Source: Yeosuana sp043876835 (GTDB taxonomy: Bacteria > Bacteroidota > Bacteroidia > Flavobacteriales > Flavobacteriaceae). From it: 64,000 nucleotides of DNA. Positions within the stretch are counted from its first letter, which is position 1; the number at the start of each line of letters is the position of its first letter. The DNA is taken from contig NZ_JBAWJZ010000009.1 of NCBI RefSeq assembly GCF_043876835.1, positions 1-64,000 of the forward strand, in the 5' to 3' direction. Below the pieces are notes generated by a model. The model worked only from the letters and a program-made list of their open reading frames with translations, was not told where the DNA came from and ran no database searches. Shown one piece after another: positions 41,807-51,041 of this stretch. The position numbers were made by a program, and so were the translations under genes.

Positions 41807-41905
41807 TAATTTTTCTCACAAAGTCAATTGTTTAAAATAGCAGTTTTGCTTTTTAGGGAAGCAAAAAGATGGTTACTTTAGCGTGTATTTAAAATTTTAT
41901 TGAAG

Positions 41906-42103
41906 ATGAATTATAAATTATTAGGAAAAACAGGTTTTAAAATATCAGAAGTAAGTTGCGTCATTCCTGGAGCTTCAAGTTTTGAACAAGTAAAGTCCAA
42001 TCTTCAAGTTGAAGATATGGAAAACTTGTCTTTAGAAGACATGAAAACCATTACATCAATTTATTCAGAATTTATAAAACCAAAAGTCCATCAGTTATGG
42101 TAA
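41906..42103 (+). pseudogene. Aldo/keto reductase remnant, internal in-frame deletion
   Basis: The 65-residue product consists of an aldo/keto reductase N-terminus (MNYKLLGKTGFKISEVS) joined to the family's C-terminus (CVIPGASSFEQVKSNL through ISEFIKPKVHQLW-like end). About 250 central residues, including the catalytic Asp-Tyr-Lys-His set, are missing. In intact family members both sides of the junction contain Val-Ser before the break point, so the deletion probably arose by recombination between short identical stretches. The frame is kept, but the protein cannot be an active reductase. It lies next to the cassette 2 right edge. Confidence 0.85.
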
Positions 42104-42111
42104 TTAATAAT

Positions 42112-43416
42112 CTAACTGTTAGCTTTTTCTAACTGCTTATTAATTTTTTTAATTGCGTTTTCTATCGATTTTTCTGGCTCAATGATATTGTATTCGCCCC
42201 AAAATTCAGGATCAGAAAAACCTGAAGCTTTTTCTGTTAATATTACACTTGGGCTTAGTTTTTCACCAGAAAAATTTTTTTCCTCTGTTTTTTTCCAATC
42301 TGTAATGGCCATTTCGCTATTTAAAGTATAAACACTGTTGAATAATTTTCTTTTCCAATTTACCTTAAAGGTTAATTCAATTTTGCTATAGCCATAATAC
42401 CATTTGCCGTTTTTAGTTCTGTAATCAACTTTGTATGATGCTAATGTTGGGTAAACTTTAACGTTATTAGGTTTTTTCCTAACAAACATGGTGCTCACTA
42501 AATCTCTGTTTTCAACATTCAAATTATAAACGGCACTGGTTAAAGCAAGTGTTTGTGAGTCTATATAAAGTTTTCCGTAATATAAAGGGTCATTGTTTTT
42601 TATTTTTTGTTTAAAATTTACAACATAAACAACCCGGTTATTCAGTTCTGTAGATTTATCTAAAGTAAATTGATAATTTGAAAGATTATCATTATCAAAA
42701 ATGTATTCAGGATATTTAATTAAATCTGTGGAAAGGGTACTAAATGGACCACCTTGAAGTTTTAATGCTAAAGTATCAAGCCTTGAATAATCAGTGCTTT
42801 TTCTTGATTTTAATAAACTTATATTGTCATGCTTATTATTTGAATAGGGTTGTTTGTAAATTGTTAAAATAGCTTCAGAAAGAGATGCGTTTTTATTTCT
42901 GTTTTTTATAGTTTCTCTATAAAAGGCTGTCATGTTCTTTTGGACATCATCATAAAATTCACTTTTTCTATCTAAAGTTGCGCGAACCAAAGCTTCAGCA
43001 TCTTTAATGCCATATACATTTACAAAACCGAGTTCAGTAATTGAAACATCTAATAGAATTTTATTGTTTTCCTTTTTAAGTAATGCAATTGGGATTTCCT
43101 TTTTAATATAGCCTAAAAGTGAAATCATGATTGTTTTATCCAAATATTCACTAGGTACTTTTAATAAAAACTCGCCTTCATTGTTTGAAACGGTTCCAAT
43201 ATTAGTTTCGCTAATGTTTATATCTGCATAGGCAAGCGGTTCTTTAGAATTGCTGTCTAAAACAATTCCTTTGTACTCATTAATTTTTTGAATAACTTGA
43301 TTTGGCTCTTGAAATAAATTAGTTGCCAGAGCATTTGAATAAAACACTAAAAAAAATAAAAAATTGGATGTAATGAATAAAAACTTAATCCATTTTATAG
43401 CACGTATTTTTTTCAT
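42112..43416 (-). CDS. CarboxypepD-regulatory-like domain protein, probably periplasmic
   Basis: A 434-residue protein with an N-terminal hydrophobic segment (residues about 12-32, signal peptide or anchor). Residues about 48-130 are a CarboxypepD-regulatory-like beta-sandwich (GIVLDSNSKEPLAYADINIS, GEFLLKVP). The rest is beta-rich with several lysine/aromatic repeats (YYGKLYIDSQTLALTSAVYN) and lacks an obvious barrel end. I know of no function for this combination; it is related to uncharacterised Bacteroidota envelope proteins. It converges with the AKR remnant. Confidence 0.8.
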   Translation of the reverse strand: MKKIRAIKWIKFLFITSNFLFFLVFYSNALATNLFQEPNQVIQKINEYKGIVLDSNSKEPLAYADINISETNIGTVSNNEGEFLLKVPSEYLDKTIMISLLGYIKKEIPIALLKKENNKILLDVSITELGFVNVYGIKDAEALVRATLDRKSEFYDDVQKNMTAFYRETIKNRNKNASLSEAILTIYKQPYSNNKHDNISLLKSRKSTDYSRLDTLALKLQGGPFSTLSTDLIKYPEYIFDNDNLSNYQFTLDKSTELNNRVVYVVNFKQKIKNNDPLYYGKLYIDSQTLALTSAVYNLNVENRDLVSTMFVRKKPNNVKVYPTLASYKVDYRTKNGKWYYGYSKIELTFKVNWKRKLFNSVYTLNSEMAITDWKKTEEKNFSGEKLSPSVILTEKASGFSDPEFWGEYNIIEPEKSIENAIKKINKQLEKANS

Positions 43417-43679
43417 GATATCGAGTCTTAAGGAGTTAATTTCTAACCTATTAATATAGTGAAATCCATTTAAAAAATCAAGATTTTATTCAATTATTAA
43501 TTAAGGAAATTGATTTTAATTTAATTGTAGCTTTTCCGGCTTATTTATAGATTATTTTATTCAGAAGCATTACTTAAACCGAAATATTTTTTAAACTCTG
43601 CAATAAGTCTTAACTAATTTTTTAGAAAATCAAAATGTATTAAATGTATCTTTACATTTTATATACAGTAACAGTAAAT

Positions 43680-45284
43680 ATGCCAACTGAAAGTATTTCA
43701 TTTAAAAAAACGGGTTATTTTTCATCACTTATTTGTGATTATCTTGAAGAATCTTCTACGTTGCAACCTTTTTATAATAATTTTCCAAAACTTGAAAACT
43801 TTAAAAGCCAAATTGAAGAAAAGCAAGAGTCATTTGGTTTAGTTACTAGAACCAAATTAGTTGAAAGCTTACAAAAGCAATACGCTAATTTTGAAATTTC
43901 TGAGTTTACTTCCCAAAATATTGAATCTTTAAAACAAGAAAACACCTTTACAATAACGACAGGTCACCAATTAAATATTTTTACGGGGCCACTTTATTTT
44001 CTATATAAAATTGTTTCAACAATCAATCTTACAACCGAATTAAAGGAAGCTTATCCAGATTATAATTTTGTGCCAATTTATTGGATGGCTACCGAAGATC
44101 ATGATTTTGAAGAAATAAACTATTTTAATTTTAAAGGAAAAAAAGTTCGTTGGAACAGGTCAGCAAGCGGTGCTGTTGGAGAATTATCAACTGAAGGATT
44201 AAAAGATGTTTTTGAATTGTTTTCAAAAGATTTAGGTATTGGCAAGCAGGCAGATTTTTTAAGGAATTTATTTTCAGAAGCTTATTTAAAACATCAAAAC
44301 CTGGCCGATGCAACAAGATTTTTAACCAATGCTCTTTTTTCTGAATATGGTTTGGTAATTATAGATGGCAATGATGCTGTGTTAAAGCAATTGTTTGTTC
44401 CCTTCATTAAGGATGAATTATTAAATAACACTTCATATAAATCTGTAACAGAAACCATTGAAAAAATAAATAGTTTACCCAATCATTCTTACAACATTCA
44501 GGTAAATCCTCGTGAGATAAATTTGTTTTATTTGGGTGAAAATTTACGTGAAAGAATTGTTTTTGAAGAAGGTAAATATTCTGTTGTAGATAGTGATATT
44601 TCTTGGACTGAAGTGAGTATTTTAAATGAGGTTGAAAATTATCCTGAGCGTTTTAGTCCAAATGTGATTATGAGACCTTTATATCAAGAAGTTATTTTGC
44701 CTAATTTATGTTATATAGGAGGCGGCGGAGAATTGGCATATTGGGTTGAGTTAAAACAATTTTTTGATGAAGTTAAAATACCATTCCCGATTCTTTTACT
44801 TCGTAATTCAGTATTAATTCAAACGGTTAAACAACAAAAAAAACTTCAGAATTTAAATATTTCTGTTGAAGATGTTTTTTTAAAGAGAGATGTTTTAATA
44901 AATAAAAAAGTAAGGGAAATATCGAATATTGATATTGATTTCTCTTCTCAAAAAAAGTATTTAAAAGAACAGTTTGAAGCGTTATATAAACTTGCAGAAG
45001 AAACAGATAAATCATTTCTAGGTGCTGTAAAATCACAAGAAAAAAAGCAATTAAAAGGAATAGATAACCTTGAAAAAAGATTGCTTAAAGCTCAAAAAAT
45101 AAAACTTCAAGACCAAGTTTTAAGAATGACCGATATTCAAAACGAGTTGTTTCCAAATCAAAGCTTGCAAGAACGTAATACCAATTTTTCCCAGTTCTAT
45201 TTAGAATATGGAGAACAATTAATTCCTCAATTAATAGAAAACTTAAAACCTCTTAACGCTGAGTTTTTAATATTAACACTTTAG
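43680..45284 (+). CDS. bshC: Bacillithiol biosynthesis cysteine-adding enzyme BshC
   Basis: A 534-residue protein. Landmarks are FSSLICDYLEES near the start, TITTGHQLNIFTGPLYFLYKI, YWMATEDHDFEEINYFN, ADATRFLTNALFSEYGLVI-like segments and IMRPLYQEVILPNLCYIGGGGELAYW. BshC is thought to add cysteine to glucosaminyl-malate in bacillithiol synthesis, giving the organism's main low-molecular-weight thiol. I start at ATG 43680 (MPTESISFKKTGYFS); an ATG at 43644 would add 12 hydrophobic residues. The decarboxylase gene follows after 3 bases. Confidence 0.95.
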   Translation: MPTESISFKKTGYFSSLICDYLEESSTLQPFYNNFPKLENFKSQIEEKQESFGLVTRTKLVESLQKQYANFEISEFTSQNIESLKQENTFTITTGHQLNIFTGPLYFLYKIVSTINLTTELKEAYPDYNFVPIYWMATEDHDFEEINYFNFKGKKVRWNRSASGAVGELSTEGLKDVFELFSKDLGIGKQADFLRNLFSEAYLKHQNLADATRFLTNALFSEYGLVIIDGNDAVLKQLFVPFIKDELLNNTSYKSVTETIEKINSLPNHSYNIQVNPREINLFYLGENLRERIVFEEGKYSVVDSDISWTEVSILNEVENYPERFSPNVIMRPLYQEVILPNLCYIGGGGELAYWVELKQFFDEVKIPFPILLLRNSVLIQTVKQQKKLQNLNISVEDVFLKRDVLINKKVREISNIDIDFSSQKKYLKEQFEALYKLAEETDKSFLGAVKSQEKKQLKGIDNLEKRLLKAQKIKLQDQVLRMTDIQNELFPNQSLQERNTNFSQFYLEYGEQLIPQLIENLKPLNAEFLILTL

Positions 45285-45287
45285 GTA

Positions 45288-46661
45288 ATGCATAAGATAG
45301 ATATTGATTTAGTTAATATGACATTAGATGTCATGAAATATGCCATTGATAGAATTTCAGTAATAGAACCCAAAATTGGAGTTCCACAAAAAGCAGAAGA
45401 TTTAAAAGCGTTAGTAGGGGAAACCGTTACTGCAAAAGGAATTGGTGGAGAAGTAGCTTTTAATTTGTGGAAGGAGCATTTAGTGAAAGCCAATGTGTCA
45501 ATAGATCATCCAAGGCATTTAGCTTTTGTACCGGCTTCACCAACAAGAGCAGCTATTATGTTTGATTTGGTAACATCTGCATCCAGTATTCATGGGGCTT
45601 ATTGGATGGAAGGTGCTGGAGGTATATTTTGTGAAAACGAAGCCATGAAATGGATAGTATCACTTACCGGATTGCCAGAAGGAGCTTTTGGTGTTTTTAC
45701 AAGTGGCGGAACTGCTGCTAATCTTTCGGCAATAGTTACTGCAAGGGAATACTGGAGAAGTTTGAATGATAAAAATAAAAGCGAAAAAGGCATAATAATT
45801 ACATCTATTGGGGCACATTCTTCTGTTAAAGCTATGGCGAAAGTGGTTGATGTTGATGTTTTATTGGTTGATACTGAAGATAAATTGGAAGCAGACGCAT
45901 TACAATCTACTATAGATAAGTTAACGCCTCACCAAAGGCAACGATTATTTGCAGTTGTAGGAACTGGCGGTACAACCAATGCAGGTATTATTGATGATTT
46001 ATCTGGTATTGCAACAATTTGTAAAAAGGAACATTTGTGGTTTCATATTGATGCAGCTTATGGAGGTGGTGCTTTGGCAGCAGATTCTGTAAGGCATTTA
46101 TTTAATGGCATTGAAAAAGCAGATAGTATTACCATCGATCCACATAAATGGATGTTCTCACCTTATGATTGTGGGGCAGTTATTTATAAAAATCCTGAAT
46201 TAGCTAAAGAAGCACATTCACAACAAGGGTCTTATTTAGATATTTTTAAAGATGAAGGGGCGCATGGTTTTAATCCTTCTGATTATCAGATACAATTAAC
46301 AAGACGTGTTAGAGGTTTGCCATTATGGTTTTCATTAGCAATGCATGGTACGGACAGGTATAAAGAAGCGGTTGAGCGCGGACTTGAATTGGCTCAAATT
46401 GCAGGCAGATTAATAAATGAAAAGCCTCACGTTGAGCTGGTCAGAGACCCAAGTTTATCTTGTGTTTTATATAGAAGAATAGGTTGGAAACCTGAAGACT
46501 ATACGCATTGGACCTATGAAAATCATAAAAAAGGTTTTGCTTTAGTAACACCAACAAAGTGGAAAAAAGGTGAATCGTTTGAAACCGTTTCTCGTTTTTG
46601 TTTTATCAACCCAGATACGACTGAAAAAGACATTGAAATGATTTTAGATTCAATGATTTAA
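45288..46661 (+). CDS. PLP-dependent group II decarboxylase-like protein
   Basis: A 457-residue fold-type I PLP enzyme. GVFTSGGTAANLSAI binds the phosphate of PLP, the Asp of WFHIDAAYGGG contacts the pyridine N, and the Schiff-base lysine K287 is in TIDPHKWMFSPYDCG. It resembles aromatic amino acid, glutamate or 2,4-diaminobutyrate decarboxylases; the substrate is not resolved. The ATG lies 3 bases after bshC, so they share an mRNA, though no bacillithiol role for such an enzyme is known to me. Confidence 0.93.
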   Translation: MHKIDIDLVNMTLDVMKYAIDRISVIEPKIGVPQKAEDLKALVGETVTAKGIGGEVAFNLWKEHLVKANVSIDHPRHLAFVPASPTRAAIMFDLVTSASSIHGAYWMEGAGGIFCENEAMKWIVSLTGLPEGAFGVFTSGGTAANLSAIVTAREYWRSLNDKNKSEKGIIITSIGAHSSVKAMAKVVDVDVLLVDTEDKLEADALQSTIDKLTPHQRQRLFAVVGTGGTTNAGIIDDLSGIATICKKEHLWFHIDAAYGGGALAADSVRHLFNGIEKADSITIDPHKWMFSPYDCGAVIYKNPELAKEAHSQQGSYLDIFKDEGAHGFNPSDYQIQLTRRVRGLPLWFSLAMHGTDRYKEAVERGLELAQIAGRLINEKPHVELVRDPSLSCVLYRRIGWKPEDYTHWTYENHKKGFALVTPTKWKKGESFETVSRFCFINPDTTEKDIEMILDSMI

Positions 46662-46711
46662 AAATTTATAAAAAAAGTACAAGGCTAATTTCGCATTCTA
46701 AAATCAATTAT

Positions 46712-46719
46712 TACTTTTG
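46712..46719 (+). promoter_or_regulatory. Candidate -7 element of guaA
   Basis: TACTTTTG matches TAnnTTTG and ends 3 bases before the ATG at 46723. If it is used, the mRNA would have almost no leader. A promoter this close to a start codon may also be a chance match. Confidence 0.4.
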
Positions 46720-46722
46720 CGC

Positions 46723-48258
46723 ATGCAACACAACAAGGTACTTATTTTAGATTTCGGGTCGCAATACACACAGCTTATTGCCCGTAGAGTTAGAGAACTC
46801 AATATTTATTGTGAAATTCATCCTTACAACAAAATACCTGCAAATGTATCAGAATACAATGCAGTGGTCTTGTCTGGAAGCCCTTTTTCTGTTAGAGGAG
46901 AAGATGCACCACATCCGGATTTGTCACAAATACGTGGAAAAAAGCCAATGCTTGCGGTTTGTTATGGCGCTCAGTATTTAGCACATTTTTCTGGAGGCGA
47001 AGTAGCTCCATCAAATACCAGAGAATATGGTAGAGCCAATTTATCATTTATAAAAAATGATGAAGCTTTCCTAGCAGGTATTCAAAAAGGGAGTCAGGTT
47101 TGGATGAGCCATAGTGATACTATAAAGCATTTGCCAACAAATGCTGTTTTAATAGCCAGCACCAATGATGTTGAAAATGCGGCATTCAGAATTGAAGGTG
47201 AAGAGACTTATGCTATTCAATTTCATCCTGAAGTTTACCATTCAACCGATGGAAAACATTTATTAGAAAACTTTTTAGTTCATATAGCTGGTGTACATCA
47301 AGATTGGACACCACAATCTTTTGTTGAAGAAACGGTTGAGTCACTTCAAAAACAAGTTGGTAATGATAAAGTTGTTTTAGGGCTTTCTGGTGGTGTAGAT
47401 TCATCCGTAGCAGCGGTTTTGCTTCATAAAGCTATTGGAAAAAATCTGTACTGCATCTTTGTTAATAATGGATTGCTTCGTAAAAACGAATTTGAAAGTG
47501 TTTTAAAACAATACGAAGGCATGGGGCTTAACGTTAAAGGTGTTGATGCTTCCAAACGTTTTCTAGATGCCTTAGCGGGAATTGATGATCCGGAGAAAAA
47601 ACGTAAAGCTATAGGTAATGCTTTTATTGAAGTGTTTGATGATGAAGCTCACCAAATCGAAAATGTTACTTGGCTAGCCCAAGGAACCATTTATCCTGAT
47701 GTTATAGAAAGTGTGTCTGCTACTGGTGGACCATCTGCAACTATTAAAAGCCATCATAATGTTGGAGGGTTACCGGATTTTATGAAGCTTAAAATTGTTG
47801 AACCACTTAAAGCATTGTTTAAAGATGAGGTTCGTCGTGTTGGTGCCACTTTAGGAATTGATCCTTTATTGTTGGGTCGACATCCATTTCCTGGACCTGG
47901 ATTGGCCATTCGTATTTTAGGAGATATTACTGCAGAGAAAGTGCGTATTCTTCAAGAGGTAGATGCTATTTTTATTAACGGACTTCGTGAATGGGGCTTG
48001 TATGATAAAGTTTGGCAAGCTGGCGCCATCTTACTGCCAGTAAACAGCGTAGGTGTTATGGGTGATGAGCGTACTTATGAAAAATGTGTTGCTCTTAGAG
48101 CTGTTGAAAGTACTGATGGTATGACAGCAGATTGGGTTAACTTACCTTATGAGTTTTTACAAAAAACCTCAAACGACATAATAAATAAAGTAAAAGGCGT
48201 TAATAGAGTAGTTTATGATATTAGCTCAAAACCGCCAGCAACTATTGAGTGGGAATAG
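46723..48258 (+). CDS. guaA: GMP synthase (glutamine-hydrolysing)
   Basis: A 511-residue protein that aminates XMP to GMP. The amidotransferase domain has the catalytic cysteine C80 in AVCYGAQYLA and the His-Glu pair in IQFHPEVYHS; the ATP-pyrophosphatase domain has the P-loop GLSGGVDSSVAA. The C-terminal dimerisation domain shows the KVWQAGAILLPVNSVGVMGD and family-typical end ISSKPPATIEWE. Start is ATG 46723, supported by the immediate HNKVLILDFGSQYTQL. Confidence 0.98.
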   Translation: MQHNKVLILDFGSQYTQLIARRVRELNIYCEIHPYNKIPANVSEYNAVVLSGSPFSVRGEDAPHPDLSQIRGKKPMLAVCYGAQYLAHFSGGEVAPSNTREYGRANLSFIKNDEAFLAGIQKGSQVWMSHSDTIKHLPTNAVLIASTNDVENAAFRIEGEETYAIQFHPEVYHSTDGKHLLENFLVHIAGVHQDWTPQSFVEETVESLQKQVGNDKVVLGLSGGVDSSVAAVLLHKAIGKNLYCIFVNNGLLRKNEFESVLKQYEGMGLNVKGVDASKRFLDALAGIDDPEKKRKAIGNAFIEVFDDEAHQIENVTWLAQGTIYPDVIESVSATGGPSATIKSHHNVGGLPDFMKLKIVEPLKALFKDEVRRVGATLGIDPLLLGRHPFPGPGLAIRILGDITAEKVRILQEVDAIFINGLREWGLYDKVWQAGAILLPVNSVGVMGDERTYEKCVALRAVESTDGMTADWVNLPYEFLQKTSNDIINKVKGVNRVVYDISSKPPATIEWE

Positions 48259-48336
48259 TGACTTTTAAATTCATTTTGAGTCTTAATTTGTGAATGATTC
48301 AAAATAAGTAAAATTCTATTTTAGGTTTGGGCGTTC

Positions 48337-48498
48337 CAATATTTATAAACTATATTTATAATATTGAAAGTATCTTGCTTGAGTAAAATTTGCGTATATA
48401 ACAAGTGAGTTCAAAAAATATTGTCAGGCTGTACACGATATCTTTTCTTTTTGGCATGTTATGTGTATAAAAAAGAAAAGGATGTTGTTTCCATCCTT
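48337..48498. promoter_or_regulatory. Inverted repeats in the leader of the LysM gene
   Basis: CAATATTTATAAA/TTTATAATATTG (48337-48349 and 48355-48366) is a near-perfect inverted repeat. Further on, CTTTTCTTTTT (48442-48452) pairs with AAAAAGAAAAG (48470-48480), and AAGGATG (48478-48484) pairs with CATCCTT (48492-48498). The last two stems share three bases, so they cannot form together, a layout seen in attenuators. On the minus strand the last hairpin is followed by a T-rich tail. The function is unknown. Confidence 0.4.
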
Positions 48499-48522
48499 AA
48501 CGCAATTTAAAAATTAGTATAC

Positions 48523-50457
48523 ATGATTAAATTCTTTTCCATTGTTTGTTTAGCCTTTTTTATAAGTATTAATACAGTTAATGCCCAAAATTACAAGACT
48601 CATAAAGTTAAACAAGGAGAGACTATTGAAAGTATTTCTAAACAATATTATGTAACTCCTTTTGATATTTACTCATTAAATCCAGATGCAAAAAAGGGTT
48701 TAAAGCCAAATATGCTTTTAATTATTCCTAAACCAAAGACAGATTCTACACCAAAAGTTACTGTTACAAAAGAGCTGAAGGGTTTTAAAACCCATAGGAC
48801 AGGTAAAAAAGAAACGTTATACAGTTTAGCAAAAGAGTATGATGTTTCAGAAGACGATATTAAAAAATACAACACGTTTTTATATTCAAACCCTTTACGT
48901 AAAGGGGATAAATTACAAATTCCAGTTTTTAAAGTTACAGAGGTTACTCGAACCAAAGAGCTAACAAAACCTTATATGGTTTTGCCTAAAGAGGGAAAAT
49001 GGCGCATTGCTTATAAATTTGGCATTACACTTGCCGAATTGGAGTCTCTTAACCCAAATATGGGCGAAGTATTGCAGGAAGGTGAAGTTATTAATGTACC
49101 CAATATTACCAAAACAGATGAAAAGGTAGTTGATGAGCAGTACAGTTACTATAAAGTGTTACCTAAAGAAGGATTTTATAGATTAAAGCTAAAATTAGGA
49201 TTGGAACAAGACCAACTTGAAGCGTTAAATCCTGGATTAAAAGAAAGTGGATTAAAAGATGGGATGATTTTAAAAGTGCCTTACAATCTTAACACCGAAT
49301 CTTTTGAATCTGACGAAATAGCCAACAATCTAATTGAAAAAATTAAAGACTACAAAACAAAACATATTGCGATTATGTTGCCGTTTCGTTTAGATCGAGT
49401 AGATTTTGATTCTATTCCAGGAACAAAAAAGAGTATTACTTCTGATCCGTATCTAAATGCATCTTTAGATTTTCACTCAGGAATATTAATGGCTATCGAC
49501 TCATTAAAAACTTTAGGAATTTCACTTAAAGTAGATGTTTACGATACAAAATACCAAGTTGGTGAAGTATCTAAAATTATTGAAAACAATGATTTTGAAA
49601 ATTTAGATGCTGTTATCGGACCGTTAACTCCAAATAACTTTGAAAGAGCAGCTTCTGAATTAAAAAAATACAACGTGCCTGTGGTGTCGCCAATAGGCGA
49701 AAATCTAAATCTATACGATAACGTTTTTCAAACAAGGCCTTCAGCAGAATTGTTAAAAAGTAAAACCATTAATTATGTGAAATCGCTTTCTGTGCCAAAA
49801 AATATTGTCATTATTTCTGACACTAAAAATGCATCGATTGCAGCTGAGTTAAAACAAGAGTTTACTTTTGCTACCCAAGTGCGTTCAAGAAAAAGTAAAG
49901 AAGGAAAAGATGCCAATTACATATTGGTTGATGATATTGCAAGTGTTTTAAAACCAGGATTAAATGTTGTATTTCTTGAAACGCAAAACGAAGGACTGGC
50001 ATCCAATGCAACTAGTATATTAAATTCATTAATATCCGCTGGAAATGCTGATGGGAACATAGCTAAAAAAGACATTGTATTGGTAACCACGAACAATAAC
50101 TCAGCTTTTGAGAGTGATGAAATATCTAATGAACACTTGTCTAATTTGAGTTTTACTTTTGCTACCATGTCGAAAACAAAAAACATTGAAGACAATAATT
50201 ATTTCATCAAGAAATATGAGGAAGTTTATCATGTTACACCAAATAAGAGAGCGATTAGAGGTTTTGATGTAACTATGGATGTCGTGTTGCGTTTAGTAAC
50301 TTCAGATGATTTGTACAAGTCTGTAAACGAAACACCTTTAACAGAATATGTTGAAAACAAGTTTGAATACAAAAAGAAACTTTTTGGAGGTTATTATAAC
50401 GATTCAGGTTATTTAGTGAAGTACCAGGATTTAAGAATTGTTGAAGTTCAGCAATAA
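48523..50457 (+). CDS. Multi-LysM protein with a periplasmic-binding-like domain
   Basis: A 644-residue envelope protein with signal peptide (residues 1-21). Two clear LysM modules (residues about 24-71, YKTHKVKQGETIESISKQYYV, and 90-136) and two more diverged ones (about 150-195 and 205-255, both VLPKEG types) bind peptidoglycan. Residues about 280-640 resemble a type 1 periplasmic-binding or ABC ligand-binding fold (HIAIMLPFRLDRVDFDS, AVIGPLTPNNFERAA, VPVVSPIGEN). This combination is common in Bacteroidota and may sense cell-wall or small ligands; function is unproven. The long leader contains competing inverted repeats. Confidence 0.88.
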   Translation: MIKFFSIVCLAFFISINTVNAQNYKTHKVKQGETIESISKQYYVTPFDIYSLNPDAKKGLKPNMLLIIPKPKTDSTPKVTVTKELKGFKTHRTGKKETLYSLAKEYDVSEDDIKKYNTFLYSNPLRKGDKLQIPVFKVTEVTRTKELTKPYMVLPKEGKWRIAYKFGITLAELESLNPNMGEVLQEGEVINVPNITKTDEKVVDEQYSYYKVLPKEGFYRLKLKLGLEQDQLEALNPGLKESGLKDGMILKVPYNLNTESFESDEIANNLIEKIKDYKTKHIAIMLPFRLDRVDFDSIPGTKKSITSDPYLNASLDFHSGILMAIDSLKTLGISLKVDVYDTKYQVGEVSKIIENNDFENLDAVIGPLTPNNFERAASELKKYNVPVVSPIGENLNLYDNVFQTRPSAELLKSKTINYVKSLSVPKNIVIISDTKNASIAAELKQEFTFATQVRSRKSKEGKDANYILVDDIASVLKPGLNVVFLETQNEGLASNATSILNSLISAGNADGNIAKKDIVLVTTNNNSAFESDEISNEHLSNLSFTFATMSKTKNIEDNNYFIKKYEEVYHVTPNKRAIRGFDVTMDVVLRLVTSDDLYKSVNETPLTEYVENKFEYKKKLFGGYYNDSGYLVKYQDLRIVEVQQ

Positions 50458-50502
50458 GCTAAACATAAAATCGTTTTTTAATTCAAACTTATTTTTTGTC
50501 GT

Positions 50503-51039
50503 TTGTCAAGAATAATCATTTTATTTTGTTGCTTTATTTGTGTTCAAAAAGATGAACCAATAATCACTTGGAGAGAATCCTATAAATTATCATGGAATGA
50601 TTTTAAAGGAGAAGCAAATCAGAGTTTAAAAGCTGTAGCAATTACAGCATCAGGTATTAATTTTGAATATTATATCAAACAAAATGCTTTTAAAGCAGTA
50701 AGTTTTAAAACTAAAGTGGAAGCCTGTTTTTTCCCAGAAGAGTCGTGGTTTAAACCAGAATTGGTTAATGATTATATTTTGTCTCATGAGCAATTGCACT
50801 ATGATATTACCGAGCTTTATGCCCGTAAATTTAGACAGCAACTAGGACAGCTAAAAGTTTCAAAAACCATAAAAAATGATTTAGAATCATTGCAAAAATC
50901 AATAAATGAGCAATTGGCAGTTAGGCAAAATGAATATGATGCAGAAACTAATAATTCAATAAATAAAGAAGCTCAATTACTTTGGCAACAAAAAATTACT
51001 AAAGAATTACAAACATTAGTTTCATATAAATCAGAATAG
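50503..51039 (+). CDS. Secreted protein with an HExxH motif, putative metalloprotease
   Basis: A 178-residue protein starting at TTG 50503 with a short hydrophobic N-terminus (IIILFCCFICV). A zinc-protease-like HEQLH motif is in ILSHEQLHYDITELYARKFR (H95-E96-H99 region, third ligand not certain), followed by a helical, charged C-terminus. It resembles short DUF922-like proteins, but I cannot confirm the family. Substrate unknown. The DUF3820 gene starts 3 bases after its stop. Confidence 0.7.
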   Translation: MSRIIILFCCFICVQKDEPIITWRESYKLSWNDFKGEANQSLKAVAITASGINFEYYIKQNAFKAVSFKTKVEACFFPEESWFKPELVNDYILSHEQLHYDITELYARKFRQQLGQLKVSKTIKNDLESLQKSINEQLAVRQNEYDAETNNSINKEAQLLWQQKITKELQTLVSYKSE

Positions 51040-51041
51040 CT

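Noticed and set aside
41906..42103. Genuine small protein gene
   Set aside because: Both ends clearly belong to an aldo/keto reductase of about 320 residues; a short functional form is less likely than a deletion.
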